Assembly: GCA_014801985.1 (NCBI GenBank)
Contig: JAAVDD010000041.1
Coordinates: 1 to 61,929, forward strand
Direction: 5' to 3'
Length of the DNA: 61,929 nucleotides
From: Bacteroides sp.
GTDB lineage: Bacteria > Bacteroidota > Bacteroidia > Bacteroidales > Muribaculaceae
The notes beneath the pieces were generated by a model, which was not told the origin of the DNA, did not search any database, and worked only from the letters and a program-made list of their open reading frames with translations. The position numbers and the translations under genes are program-made. Positions 17,046-25,654 of this stretch are shown here, piece by piece; position 1 is the stretch's first letter, and every line of letters starts with the position of its first letter.

Positions 17046-17486
17046 ATGAGTGATACAGAATATGATTTATTAGGAGTCTGGCTCGACTATGCCTTTAATT
17101 CTCTTGTGTCTGAACTCAACCGCTCCTTGCACGACGTTGGGCTACCGCTCAATCATGCTCAGTTTGTCATATTGCAGCATCTTTTTAAAAAGGATGGTCA
17201 AAGTCAGATGGATATAGCAAGACGAGTAGGGAAGGACAGAGCAGCCGTAAGTCGCTCTCTGAATACATTGGAAGAAAACGGGTTCATTCTTCGAAAAGCA
17301 TTATCCGGTTCTAAGAATGGTATCTTTCTAACAGAAAAAGCCTTTGAAAACCGTGAGAAAATAATCGATGCAATCAATCTGGCCACTTTTAAGGGACGAG
17401 AGGGAATGACCGAGGAGGAATATACTCATGGAATTGAGTTTCTAAAGAGAATCCATAAGAACTTACAGAAGAGCGGAAGGCGATGA
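17046..17486 (+). CDS. MarR-family transcriptional regulator
   Basis: 146-aa winged-helix regulator. The DNA-binding core is clear: QSQMDIARRVGKDRAAVSRSLN as helix-turn-helix and a wing around ENGFILRKALSG. MarR proteins bind palindromes and are released by small, often phenolic ligands. It is divergent from an ACMSD/resorcylate-type amidohydrolase and shares a palindrome-bearing gap with it, so it probably controls that enzyme and itself. The ZIP transporter follows 70 bp downstream. Confidence 0.9.
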   Translation: MSDTEYDLLGVWLDYAFNSLVSELNRSLHDVGLPLNHAQFVILQHLFKKDGQSQMDIARRVGKDRAAVSRSLNTLEENGFILRKALSGSKNGIFLTEKAFENREKIIDAINLATFKGREGMTEEEYTHGIEFLKRIHKNLQKSGRR

Positions 17487-17556
17487 AGGTTTGTCTTTGG
17501 AATTTTTTGGTTAAGCATACGCAAAACAAAACCATTAATAGGAATGTTGAAAAAGC

Positions 17557-18336
17557 ATGAATGGATTGACTTTAGGAATATTATTACCATTTGCCGGCAC
17601 CACCCTTGGAGCGGCCAGCGTATTCTTGATGCGCAAGGAATTTTCCCCCGGTATTCAGAAGACCCTAACCGGATTTGCTGCCGGGGTGATGGTAGCGGCA
17701 TCTGTATGGTCCCTTCTTATTCCTTCTATGGAAATGGGAGGGAAGGATGGAATTGCAAGATTGATTCCGGCCATTGTTGGCTTCATGATCGGGATATTGT
17801 TTCTTTTATTCCTCGATAGTGTTGTGCCACATCAGCATTTTGACAATAATGAAAGTGAGGGGCCTAAATCACACTTATCCAAAACTGCAAAACTTGTCTT
17901 TGCCATAACTCTTCATAATATTCCTGAAGGGATGGCAGTAGGTGTTGCATTGGCGGGAGCAATGAATGAAAGCTCATATATGTCTCTGGCAGGAGCAGTG
18001 GCATTGTCATTGGGAATTGCCATACAGAATTTTCCGGAGGGCGCCATAGTGTCAATGCCTTTGAGGAGTGTAGGCAATTCCAGATGGAAATCATTCTGGA
18101 TGGGCACGCTAAGTGGTGTCGTGGAGCCAATCGGGGCTATTCTCACTATCCTGCTCGCTTCATTTGTGGTGCCTATTCTCCCATATCTACTATCCTTTGC
18201 AGCCGGGGCGATGATATATGTCGTTGTTGAGGAGCTGATACCTGAGACTCAATCCGGCACACACTCTAATTGGGGTACTATTGGTTTTGCAGTCGGATTT
18301 CTTTTGATGATGGCACTTGATGTATTGTTGGGTTGA
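17557..18336 (+). CDS. ZIP-family metal transporter
   Basis: 259-aa inner-membrane transporter of the ZIP (ZupT-like) family for zinc or related divalent cations. About eight hydrophobic helices are visible. The signature metal-site helices are HNIPEGMAVGVAL (TM4) and NFPEGAIVSMPL (TM5), with an E in VVEELIPE. A short His-containing loop (VPHQHFDNNE) lies between the early and late helices. Another in-frame ATG is not nearby, so the 17557 start is used. It follows the MarR gene on the same strand and is followed by a very strong hairpin shared with the convergent gene. Confidence 0.92.
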   Translation: MNGLTLGILLPFAGTTLGAASVFLMRKEFSPGIQKTLTGFAAGVMVAASVWSLLIPSMEMGGKDGIARLIPAIVGFMIGILFLLFLDSVVPHQHFDNNESEGPKSHLSKTAKLVFAITLHNIPEGMAVGVALAGAMNESSYMSLAGAVALSLGIAIQNFPEGAIVSMPLRSVGNSRWKSFWMGTLSGVVEPIGAILTILLASFVVPILPYLLSFAAGAMIYVVVEELIPETQSGTHSNWGTIGFAVGFLLMMALDVLLG

Positions 18337-18389
18337 TCACTGCACTCTAAATATGAATTAGATGTAAGTTGAATATTTCATTAAATGAT

Positions 18390-18447
18390 TGTAAACTGAT
18401 ATCGCCATATTGCATTATCAAATGCAATATGGCGATATCAGTTTACA
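18390..18447. terminator. 27-bp perfect hairpin between convergent genes
   Basis: Arms 18390-18416 and 18421-18447 are perfectly complementary over 27 bp with a 4-nt loop (ATCA). The stem contains GATATCGCCATATTGC. It is between the convergent ZIP and cytidylate-kinase-fusion genes and probably ends both transcripts, though there is no long T tail on either side. Confidence 0.6.
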
Positions 18448-18458
18448 GAAAAGATTAA

Positions 18459-19781
18459 CTATTTTAGACTGTTAGTCTTATAGAATGCCACCACTGCCTG
18501 CACGATTGCATCAGAAGAGAGTTTTGAGGTGTCGAATACGGCAGAGTAATTTTTAGGATCTCCCCATGTCTTTTCAGTAAAGAAAGAATAATGTTCTCTA
18601 CGCAAGGAATTCGTCTTGGCAACTTTATCGGCTGCCTTATCCTTCTCAATACCATAAAAGGAGATAGCTCTTCTGATCTTATATTCTTCATCTGCACGGA
18701 GGAAAATATTTATGATATTTGTCCTATCAGCAAGTACGAAATCTGCACATCTCCCGACTATAACACATGGCCCGTCAGATGCAAGTCGTCGTATTACCCG
18801 ACTTTGTGCAACAAATAGGGCATTTTTCTTAGATAATGATTGGGAGGCAGGGACAGAAAACTCTTGAGTGACGAGTTCATATATCAGTGAATGGGGGAGT
18901 CGTTGATCATAATCTTTGACAGTCGCAATATCAATTCCTGATTCCTTGGCCACCATCTCCATCATAGAATTGTCATAAAAAGGGATTCCAAGCGCATGAG
19001 CAATTTTTTCACCGATTTCATGACCTCCGCTTCCATATTCTCTCCCGATGGTGATCACCTGAAACTCATCCGAGTCATTATCATTCAAGATTGCATCAGC
19101 TTTAGTGGAGGGTAGCTTTTCCCAGCGTTCAATCCATCTGAGATGTGGAAGAAGCAGTTTGACGACCGGGCCGGTCAACACGGCTACGATGACTGTTCCC
19201 TCCCGGACTCCATCAATTCTGCCTGCGAAAATCCATGAACATCCTACGGCAATCAGAAGAAGTGTGACATCGAACATTATCTTGAGTGTGCCAAATTCAC
19301 GCTTCAATTTTTTTGAAGCGATATGGACCACGTATTCTCCGGAGTTCATACATACATCTGCGATTACTTCCAAGGCGATTCCAACTCCCATGACACAACA
19401 GCCTACTACGCATGATAAGAATTGGAGATAATAGACCGTTGGATGCCATGAGGAGAGAATTGCCATGGTGATGTCAATGAAGACTCCAAATAATAAAGAT
19501 ACCGGAATCTGCATAAGTAGATCCACTTTGTTCTCTTTGATTCCATCCTTTCCGAGCATCAGAAGCTGAGCTATGATGAGAATGGCATTTAGGATAATAA
19601 TATAAGTTCCCATTGAGAGGGAGGTATTGAGGCTCCATACGTATGGCAAGCTTGAAATTGGAGATGTACCCATAAGAGAGCGGGTCACAAGACTGACTCC
19701 GAAAGACATTATAAAAAGTGCCACGAAAAATACCGAATATCGGCGTAGTTTCTCTTTTTTACTCCTGTTTGTGATTTCCAT
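18459..19781 (-). CDS. YitT/YczE-like membrane domain fused to cytidylate-kinase-like domain
   Basis: 440-aa two-part protein. The N-terminal half (about 15-215) is a membrane domain with five or six helices resembling the YczE/YitT-type families. The C-terminal half (about 232-440) is a cytidylate-kinase-like P-loop domain: ITIGREYGSGGHEIGEKIA gives the nucleotide-binding loop, with CVIVGRCADFVL and RRAISFYGIEKDKA later. Cytidylate_kin2-type domains are widespread in Bacteroidetes and some occur as such fusions, but the substrate of the membrane form is unknown. A -7 box lies 27 bp upstream of the start. Confidence 0.85.
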   Translation of the reverse strand: MEITNRSKKEKLRRYSVFFVALFIMSFGVSLVTRSLMGTSPISSLPYVWSLNTSLSMGTYIIILNAILIIAQLLMLGKDGIKENKVDLLMQIPVSLLFGVFIDITMAILSSWHPTVYYLQFLSCVVGCCVMGVGIALEVIADVCMNSGEYVVHIASKKLKREFGTLKIMFDVTLLLIAVGCSWIFAGRIDGVREGTVIVAVLTGPVVKLLLPHLRWIERWEKLPSTKADAILNDNDSDEFQVITIGREYGSGGHEIGEKIAHALGIPFYDNSMMEMVAKESGIDIATVKDYDQRLPHSLIYELVTQEFSVPASQSLSKKNALFVAQSRVIRRLASDGPCVIVGRCADFVLADRTNIINIFLRADEEYKIRRAISFYGIEKDKAADKVAKTNSLRREHYSFFTEKTWGDPKNYSAVFDTSKLSSDAIVQAVVAFYKTNSLK

Positions 19782-19807
19782 TATATAGCTTTCAATTATT
19801 TTTTATG

Positions 19808-19815
19808 CAAAGTTA
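19808..19815 (-). promoter_or_regulatory. -7 box for the YitT/cytidylate-kinase fusion gene
   Basis: On the minus strand TAACTTTG, matching TAnnTTTG, 27 bp upstream of the start at 19781. Confidence 0.5.
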
Positions 19816-19974
19816 ATCAAATATTATGAATCAAAATTGCAGGAGTAGATTATTGATTGTGGTCTACGGCTCAAATAAATGTGTTGAATGGCTCAAAAGA
19901 TAGAACTGGCATTGAAAAACACTTCGATTATAAAGCAAAGGCAGGAGTAATTAATAAGTAAAGCATGAAATAAT

Positions 19975-20004
19975 TTGAAAAGAAGAAGAAACTGATTATT
20001 TTTG
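19975..20004 (+). promoter_or_regulatory. Canonical Bacteroidetes promoter for the WYL gene
   Basis: TTG at 19975-19977, a 19-nt spacer and TATTTTTG at 19997-20004 match the TTG-N19-TAnnTTTG consensus exactly. The start codon is at 20019, so the 5' leader would be only about 10 nt. Confidence 0.65.
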
Positions 20005-20018
20005 TAAAAAAGAAACTT

Positions 20019-21050
20019 ATGCCCTTAAATCGTTCGACACTGATACGAATCTCCACCATAGACCGATGCCTTCAGAATCATTACCGGCGTTGGACTATAG
20101 ATGATCTGATAGAGGCTTGCACCGATGCCCTTGCTGAATATGAGGGGCGGAGTAAGCCTGTGAGTCGCCGTACATTTCAGAACGATCTTGCACTTATGCG
20201 CAGTGATCGTCTTGGATATAATGCCCCGATTGTGGTCCGTGAGAATAAATATTATGCGTATGAAGATCCTGATTTCAGTATAACTCATCTTCCTCTTAAC
20301 GATGAGGGTCTTAATGCGTTGAATTCAGCTCTTGATATTCTGCGGCAGCTTCAGGGATTTCCTCAGTTGGCATCGTCAATAGATACAATCAGCAAACTAA
20401 ATGAGCAGATTTCGCGACATACCGGTGATGGGGTGCCCGCAATGGATATGGAGTATGTGGCAGGTTATCGTGGGGCCGGGTTTATTGGGAAGATTTATGA
20501 TGCAGTAAGGAAACAGCAAACGTTGAAAATTGAATATCAATCTTTCAAGGCCCGTAACCCGGATTACCTGATTGTCTATCCTTATCTTTTAAAGGAGTAT
20601 CGCAACCGATGGTTTTTGATTGGTGAGAAATCATCCAATAAGTCACCTCAAGTAAATATTTTCGCTCTCGACCGCATTCATTCGGTGGAAATTGCCAAAG
20701 ATTATCAATTTAAGCAATGTGTTAATTTTGATCCGGCCCATTATTTTGATGATACAATAGGGGTGACACGCCAGATCGGTGACAAGCCTCGACGTGTGGT
20801 AGTCAAGATCGATCAAAATCAGGCTCCTTATGTGGAATCGAAACCATTTCATAAGTCACAGAAGGTGGAACAGCGTTTCGGTGACGGAAGTATTAAGATA
20901 TCCTTGAAGGTGGTAATTAATAACGAGCTTGAAAGGCTTATACTTGGATATGGGGGGCACGTGGAGGTTATAGCCCCTCCGGAATTTCGGGATAGGGTAG
21001 CTGATAGCGTGAGGAAAGCCGCGGCTAATTATGATGAGACAGAATATTAA
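20019..21050 (+). CDS. WYL-domain transcriptional regulator
   Basis: 343-aa regulator. The N-terminal region (about 1-90) is helix-turn-helix-like (SRRTFQNDLALM). The central WYL domain (about 150-230) shows the ligand-binding pattern LKIEYQSF, YPYLLKEYRNRWFLIGE and NIFALDRIHSVE. A C-terminal WCX-like extension follows (VVVKIDQ ... VIAPPEFRDRV). WYL proteins sense nucleotides or single-stranded nucleic acid and often regulate stress, repair or defence genes. No defence operon is adjacent here. It appears to be monocistronic with its own strong promoter. Confidence 0.9.
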   Translation: MPLNRSTLIRISTIDRCLQNHYRRWTIDDLIEACTDALAEYEGRSKPVSRRTFQNDLALMRSDRLGYNAPIVVRENKYYAYEDPDFSITHLPLNDEGLNALNSALDILRQLQGFPQLASSIDTISKLNEQISRHTGDGVPAMDMEYVAGYRGAGFIGKIYDAVRKQQTLKIEYQSFKARNPDYLIVYPYLLKEYRNRWFLIGEKSSNKSPQVNIFALDRIHSVEIAKDYQFKQCVNFDPAHYFDDTIGVTRQIGDKPRRVVVKIDQNQAPYVESKPFHKSQKVEQRFGDGSIKISLKVVINNELERLILGYGGHVEVIAPPEFRDRVADSVRKAAANYDETEY

Positions 21051-21117
21051 GAGAGAGTATTGAAAAATAGGGTAGGGAATACCCCAATCCGGGTATTTTA
21101 TTTTAATAGACGTAGGC

Positions 21118-21125
21118 TAACTTTG
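21118..21125 (+). promoter_or_regulatory. -7 box (TAACTTTG) for the CMD-cupin gene
   Basis: TAACTTTG matches TAnnTTTG and lies 16 bp upstream of the start codon at 21142. Confidence 0.55.
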
Positions 21126-21141
21126 CAAGACATAAAAGGAT

Positions 21142-21957
21142 ATGAAAAAAATATTAATACTTGCCCTTTCGGGCTTATTTACATTAGGTAGTATGGCACA
21201 ACAGAAAGTAGTACAGACAGCGGGACGTGACGCTCTCGGGGATTTTGCTCCCGAATTCGCGCATCTAAATGATGATATACTTTTTGGGGAGGTCTGGAGT
21301 CGGAACGATCTTCTTTCTCTTCGTGACAGAAGTATGATTACTGTTACATCCTTGATAAGTCAGGGTCTCACCGATTCATCATTGACATATCATCTTCAGA
21401 CGGCAAAGAACAATGGAATTACCCGTACAGAAATATCAGAAATTATCACTCATATTGCCTTTTATGCCGGATGGCCGAAGGCATGGGCTGCCTTCCGTCT
21501 TGCAAAGGATGTATGGAACGAGGATGAGAAGGGAGATGATGCAAAGGCAGCATTCCAACGTGAGATGATCTTTCCTATAGGGGAACCAAATATGCAATAT
21601 GCGAAATATTTTATTGGAAACAGTTATCTTGCGCCTCTTTCTAACGAGCAGGTTGCGTTCTCAAATGTAACCTTTGAACCGGGATGTCGCAATAACTGGC
21701 ATATCCATAAGGCAACTGAAGGAGGGGGTCAGCTTCTGGTAGGGGTTGCAGGACGTGGCTGGTATCAGGAGGAAGGAAAGCCCGCAGTTGAGATTCTTCC
21801 CGGAACTGTGATTCATATCCCGGCAAATGTTAAGCATTGGCATGGAGCAGCCAAAGATTCTTGGTTTGCACATCTTGCCTTCACTGTTCCGGGAGAGCAC
21901 GCAGATACAGAGTGGCTTGAACCGGTGAATGATGAGGAATATGGCAAATTGAAGTAA
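21142..21957 (+). CDS. Exported carboxymuconolactone-decarboxylase/cupin fusion protein
   Basis: 271-aa protein with a signal peptide (about 1-19, ending GSMAQQ). The first domain (about 30-125) is a carboxymuconolactone decarboxylase fold (RDRSMITVTSLI ... EISEIITHIAFYAGWPKAWAAF). It lacks the CxxC pair of AhpD, so it is of the gamma-CMD type. The second (about 160-255) is a cupin with its two metal motifs (NNWHIHKATEGGGQ and GTVIHIPANVKHWHG). Such CMD-cupin fusions are known in Bacteroidetes, usually annotated as decarboxylase or quinone-related; the substrate is not known. Export to the periplasm is unusual for the CMD fold. Confidence 0.87.
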   Translation: MKKILILALSGLFTLGSMAQQKVVQTAGRDALGDFAPEFAHLNDDILFGEVWSRNDLLSLRDRSMITVTSLISQGLTDSSLTYHLQTAKNNGITRTEISEIITHIAFYAGWPKAWAAFRLAKDVWNEDEKGDDAKAAFQREMIFPIGEPNMQYAKYFIGNSYLAPLSNEQVAFSNVTFEPGCRNNWHIHKATEGGGQLLVGVAGRGWYQEEGKPAVEILPGTVIHIPANVKHWHGAAKDSWFAHLAFTVPGEHADTEWLEPVNDEEYGKLK

Positions 21958-21979
21958 TTGTAAAATATAAATATTTTTG

Positions 21980-22016
21980 AAAAGGCTCCGTCCCGATATT
22001 TGGAGCGGAGCCTTTT
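21980..22016. terminator. Bidirectional terminator
   Basis: 11-bp perfect stem AAAAGGCTCCG / CGGAGCCTTTT between the convergent CMD-cupin and Omp28-like genes, with A and T runs at its flanks. Confidence 0.8.
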
Positions 22017-22036
22017 AATCATCCTTATATTTTATC

Positions 22037-23977
22037 TTAAAGGTGAATCTTTTCAATTTTCATTGATCCGTCGTTCATTCGGCTGACGGAGATGAATACT
22101 CCATTTCCCGGAGTTGTGTTTAGGAGAATGCCATCTATAGAATAGTATTCTGTTGATTCGACAAAGGTTTCTGCTCCGACCGGGGAATCAATTCCTGACG
22201 GGTCGATATATAACGGTGCATCTTTGGAATATCCGGTGGAAGCGGAGTTCAATACATTTCCTGTTTTACCATCTATCAGTACAGCTACGACTCTTAGATT
22301 ATCTTTATTTTTCAGAATGCTTTCCTTGTAATTCTTCATGTTGGCATTCCGACAGATCGCCTCTGCAAGAGGAAGACTTGCATGATGAGTATATTCCTTT
22401 GAGGCTTCTATGGTCGATGGGATGGATTCTTTTATACCCTTTGTATCGGGATAATATAACACGACATCATCATAAACTATCCCTGTGACAGTGTGAGGCT
22501 GTCCGCAGAAGAGATCCCAGTAGGGACCTTCAAAATGTTCATCGGTATAATAATTTGTCTGCTTCCAAGTGGGGTCGGTCATATCATCCTCCACCATGGC
22601 ATAGCTTATCATGTAATCTGCATCCTCCTCATCAAAAATGAATTTCAAATTTGATTCAGCACGTAGGGAAGTATGTGCTTCATCCTCCCACATAAGTTGA
22701 ACATTTATGTCAGCAGGAGCAAGTTGACGTCTTTGACGTAACCATATACTTTCAATATTATCATTATTCACAGGGTCCTGTCGATTTCCTATATATGCTC
22801 TCGGAAGCCCGTATGAGGAACTTGGCATCTGATCCGTGCTAACTCCTTGAAGCCTATCCTCTGTGTGATAGGAAAGCGAAAGCATGTCACCGGGATATTT
22901 GTCAAGCATCTGGCGGATGGTCACATAAACACCGGGACAATTGCCACACCACATGCCGGTGTAATCCTCTATCAAAGGACGATTGACCGGAAGGAAGGGA
23001 ACGACTTCCATATTGAAAGTTGATGAACCCGGATATTCATTCTTTTCTCCATTTATTTTATCCACTCGCAGGTCGACTTGATATTTCCCTATATTATCGG
23101 GTGATTCAAACGGAAGATCGAGCGTGGTATAGGCTCCCAATTTGCCGGGAATTGGTTCATCAAGTTTAAATTCTTGCGTTGTCGTTTTATTGTATCCCGT
23201 TTTGTCGGAAACAGTATATGAATATTCAATCGAGGAAATTTGTGTCGTTCCTAAATTATTCAGATCCGTATATACCATACCTTCACTTTCAGGGGCAACA
23301 TAGAGAGATTGTAAAGGATTGAGTTCAGCCCCGTATTCTAAAGTCTCTCCCTTCATGATGACCCTCATTGCCAATGCCTGATTCAGCGACTCTCCCAAAT
23401 CGGTCCATTCCGGGTATCTTTGGGGAAGATTTGATTCGCCCTTTGTGCAATGAAACATAAAGGCCTGGGGTTTCACTATATCACATACCGTGACAATAGG
23501 GTATTTTGAAGTCCATCCAACGCCGGGAACATTACAGTTTGTCACTGTCACTGAATATCCCACGTAGACTCCATCCTCTGTCATAGTATATGGTTCGGGA
23601 AATGTCACATCAAGCCTAAGTTCAGGCTCAGCTTCTGTGCCGTAGTTCTTTATTAACCCGTACACCTCCTGAATATTGGGGGAGTTATATTCGCCGAAGA
23701 CTTGTAATTCACTTGTAAGCCATGCAGCTCCTATATCAGCACAAGAACAATACTCTTTTGTTGGAATGTCGACGCTTATACCGATCACCTGCGATCCGAC
23801 GAGAGAGGGGTCTTTTAGGAGCATAGCAGCATCAAGCTGCACATTTCGTTGCGCTCCGAATAAATCGTGAGTAGCCCCATTATAATCGTAAGTAAAAATA
23901 TATTCTCGACCTTCCGCTCGTGAATACAACGAGACTGTGAAGAGAAGTCCGAAAGTAAAAAACGTAGTATACTTCAT
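22037..23977 (-). CDS. Omp28-related outer-membrane/surface protein
   Basis: About 646-aa exported protein. The start MKYTTFFTFGLLF at 23977 gives a clean signal peptide; the open frame extends 14 codons upstream. The centre (about 300-480) has the Omp28 signature with a thioredoxin-like CxxC (IEDYTGMWCGNCPGV) and then YHTEDRL and GLPRAYIGNRQ. The C-terminal 30 residues (SIDGILLN ... GSMKIEKIHL) look like a degenerate type IX secretion-type end module. The family was first described as a surface antigen of Porphyromonas gingivalis; the function is unknown, perhaps adhesion or disulfide handling at the surface. It has its own -7 box and converges on the CMD-cupin gene. Confidence 0.85.
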   Translation of the reverse strand: MKYTTFFTFGLLFTVSLYSRAEGREYIFTYDYNGATHDLFGAQRNVQLDAAMLLKDPSLVGSQVIGISVDIPTKEYCSCADIGAAWLTSELQVFGEYNSPNIQEVYGLIKNYGTEAEPELRLDVTFPEPYTMTEDGVYVGYSVTVTNCNVPGVGWTSKYPIVTVCDIVKPQAFMFHCTKGESNLPQRYPEWTDLGESLNQALAMRVIMKGETLEYGAELNPLQSLYVAPESEGMVYTDLNNLGTTQISSIEYSYTVSDKTGYNKTTTQEFKLDEPIPGKLGAYTTLDLPFESPDNIGKYQVDLRVDKINGEKNEYPGSSTFNMEVVPFLPVNRPLIEDYTGMWCGNCPGVYVTIRQMLDKYPGDMLSLSYHTEDRLQGVSTDQMPSSSYGLPRAYIGNRQDPVNNDNIESIWLRQRRQLAPADINVQLMWEDEAHTSLRAESNLKFIFDEEDADYMISYAMVEDDMTDPTWKQTNYYTDEHFEGPYWDLFCGQPHTVTGIVYDDVVLYYPDTKGIKESIPSTIEASKEYTHHASLPLAEAICRNANMKNYKESILKNKDNLRVVAVLIDGKTGNVLNSASTGYSKDAPLYIDPSGIDSPVGAETFVESTEYYSIDGILLNTTPGNGVFISVSRMNDGSMKIEKIHL

Positions 23978-24016
23978 TTTTTCATTCAGTTTATTGATAT
24001 TTATGGTAGAATGCAA

Positions 24017-24024
24017 CAAAGTTA
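24017..24024 (-). promoter_or_regulatory. -7 box for the Omp28-like gene
   Basis: Minus-strand TAACTTTG, 40 bp upstream of the MKYTTF start. It lies downstream of any earlier in-frame Met's required leader, which supports the 23977 start. Confidence 0.5.
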
Positions 24025-24144
24025 ATATTTTTTTATCTAAAATAAAATTAATAATTCAAGTTGGCATTCTTTGGATATCAATTCCATATAAAATAGAAAT
24101 TAAAATATTTCTATTTAACATAATATAATAATTTATTAAAATAA

Positions 24145-24174
24145 AAACGCTTTCCGAGGAGAAGGGAAGCGTTT
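24145..24174 (-). terminator. Terminator of the DUF362 gene
   Basis: Stem AAACGCTT / AAGCGTTT plus near-matching CC/GG pairs and, on the minus strand, a following TTATTTT run. It is placed 27 bp past the DUF362 stop codon. Confidence 0.7.
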
Positions 24175-24200
24175 AAAGAATTCTAATTTAAATCGTCGGT

Positions 24201-25193
24201 TTATTGCTCGATAGTGACAAGGTTATATTTCTGACTTCCGACTCCAAGTTCCTCAGCATGGTCGAGGATAAGCGTACCGAGTCTGGAATTGATTCTCTCT
24301 ATAAGATGCACTTTCCCGTGATCATCAGAGTTCATCACCATATCCACACATGCTCTATCGAGGGCTACAGGGTCAAGCGATGCAAATACGCCTAAGTCTC
24401 CCATCTGAGGAGGAGTGGGGTTGCCATTGCAGTCACAGTCTACAGAAAGGCGGTTAGCAACATTAATATATAGTATTCTGTCTCCGGTGTAATCCACTAT
24501 CGCCTTGGCTGCTTCTGCCATAGATTCTATGAAGTCGGCCTGCTCAGCTGTTGAAGACCAGATACTGTCGACATTGGCAGTTTTTCCGGCAGAATGGATG
24601 TAGGCCTTTCCTGCGGATGATCCGAGACCTATGGAGATGTTTTTTAGTGCGCCTCCAAAACCACCCATCTGATGTCCTTTAAAGTGGGAGAGAACCACTA
24701 TGAAGTCGTAATTTTCAATATTTTTTCCTACGATATCTTTCTTGAGGTGTTTGCCACCGACCACAGGGAGTTCGATTTCACCATCTGCGTCAAGGATATC
24801 TATTCCGGCAAGATCAGTGAAGCCATGTTCCTTTGCCGCACGGAGATGTGCCTCTGTTGTATTACGATTGCCCGCGTATGCTGTGTTGCACTCAATGAAT
24901 GTACCGTCAACGAGTCTTACAAAATCAGCGATCAGTGTGGTGTCGAGATGATTTGATTTCATGGATTCACCCGTTGAAATCTTAATTCCGACATTCTTCC
25001 CTTCGGCCTTGCGTCCGAGAGTCTCATAGACTTTCACTATACTTTTAGGATTTATATCCTTTATATAGTAGACTGTTGGGATGGGGGTAGATGTTGATTC
25101 AGATGATGGTGTTTGCTGGGCGTTAGAGCTGCAGGCAGTCCCGATGATGATACCGGTCATAATGGCAGCTGCAAAAAATGATTTCAGTTTCAT
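24201..25193 (-). CDS. DUF362 domain-containing exported protein
   Basis: 330-aa protein. The start at 25193 is chosen because MKLKSFFAAAIMTGI gives a signal peptide with a lipobox-like GTACSSN. The open frame reaches 25376, but that extra part is low-complexity and AT-rich. The rest is a DUF362 domain (KVYETLGRKAEGKNVGIKIS, VVLSHFKGHQMGGFGGALKNISIG, GVFASLDPVALDRACVD). The family is known as iron-sulfur-linked proteins of unknown function; here no 4Fe-4S ferredoxin motif is present, only a DCDCNG cluster. A near-consensus -7 box (TAACTTTA) is at 25256-25263. It is monocistronic with a terminator. Confidence 0.85.
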   Translation of the reverse strand: MKLKSFFAAAIMTGIIIGTACSSNAQQTPSSESTSTPIPTVYYIKDINPKSIVKVYETLGRKAEGKNVGIKISTGESMKSNHLDTTLIADFVRLVDGTFIECNTAYAGNRNTTEAHLRAAKEHGFTDLAGIDILDADGEIELPVVGGKHLKKDIVGKNIENYDFIVVLSHFKGHQMGGFGGALKNISIGLGSSAGKAYIHSAGKTANVDSIWSSTAEQADFIESMAEAAKAIVDYTGDRILYINVANRLSVDCDCNGNPTPPQMGDLGVFASLDPVALDRACVDMVMNSDDHGKVHLIERINSRLGTLILDHAEELGVGSQKYNLVTIEQ

Positions 25194-25255
25194 ATTTAAT
25201 CGGTTAATTTCTGTAATCTGCTTAATGGTTAAGTATTTGTCTTGTAAAAACGTCA

Positions 25256-25263
25256 TAAAGTTA
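25256..25263 (-). promoter_or_regulatory. Near-consensus -7 box for the DUF362 gene
   Basis: Minus-strand TAACTTTA, one base off TAnnTTTG, 62 bp upstream of the chosen start at 25193. If used, it excludes the longer frame that begins at 25376. Confidence 0.35.
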
Positions 25264-25412
25264 ATAATTATTTTTTGAAAATGAAAGAAACGGCATACAA
25301 TGACAGAAATAAACAAAAAAATAAACGAAAAAATAAACATAGAACGCTCAAGTATTCCCAACCTTTTATAGCTCATAGTTATTTTACCGGAATTGAATTT
25401 TAAATATTGCCT

Positions 25413-25452
25413 CCAAGAGCAATATTATTAAATAATGCTCTTGGATTTTTTT
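25413..25452 (+). terminator. Intrinsic-terminator-like hairpin with T7 tail, no + strand gene before it
   Basis: 9-bp perfect stem CCAAGAGCA / TGCTCTTGG extended by AT pairs, followed by ATTTTTTT. It points along the + strand. The nearest + strand gene upstream ends at 21957, behind its own terminator. It therefore looks like an attenuator or small-RNA terminator in the leader region of the permease gene at 25655. Confidence 0.55.
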
Positions 25453-25571
25453 ACCCTTAACCCTTATGATTTGCTTTAAAATATTTTATGTTTCGATCCT
25501 GATTTATGAAGAAACAATTTCTCAAAATTAATATAGGCTATGAACAATTCCTCTTTTTTAATTGTCTTTTA

Positions 25572-25622
25572 AACGAGTCCGTATATAGAGATGCGCGAGG
25601 CATCTTTATGTACGGATTCGTT
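25572..25622 (+). ncRNA. Large hairpin in the 5' leader of the permease gene
   Basis: Imperfect inverted repeat of about 23 bp (AACGAGTCCGTATATAGAG against CTTTATGTACGGATTCGTT) with a GATGC/GGCATC apex. It ends 32 bp upstream of the permease start. Together with the terminator-like hairpin 120 bp upstream it fills a 280-bp leader region. I recognise no known riboswitch class. It could be a cis-regulatory RNA or merely a terminator. Confidence 0.4.
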
Positions 25623-25654
25623 ATAAACAATAGGTAAACGAAAAGGTAAAAAAG

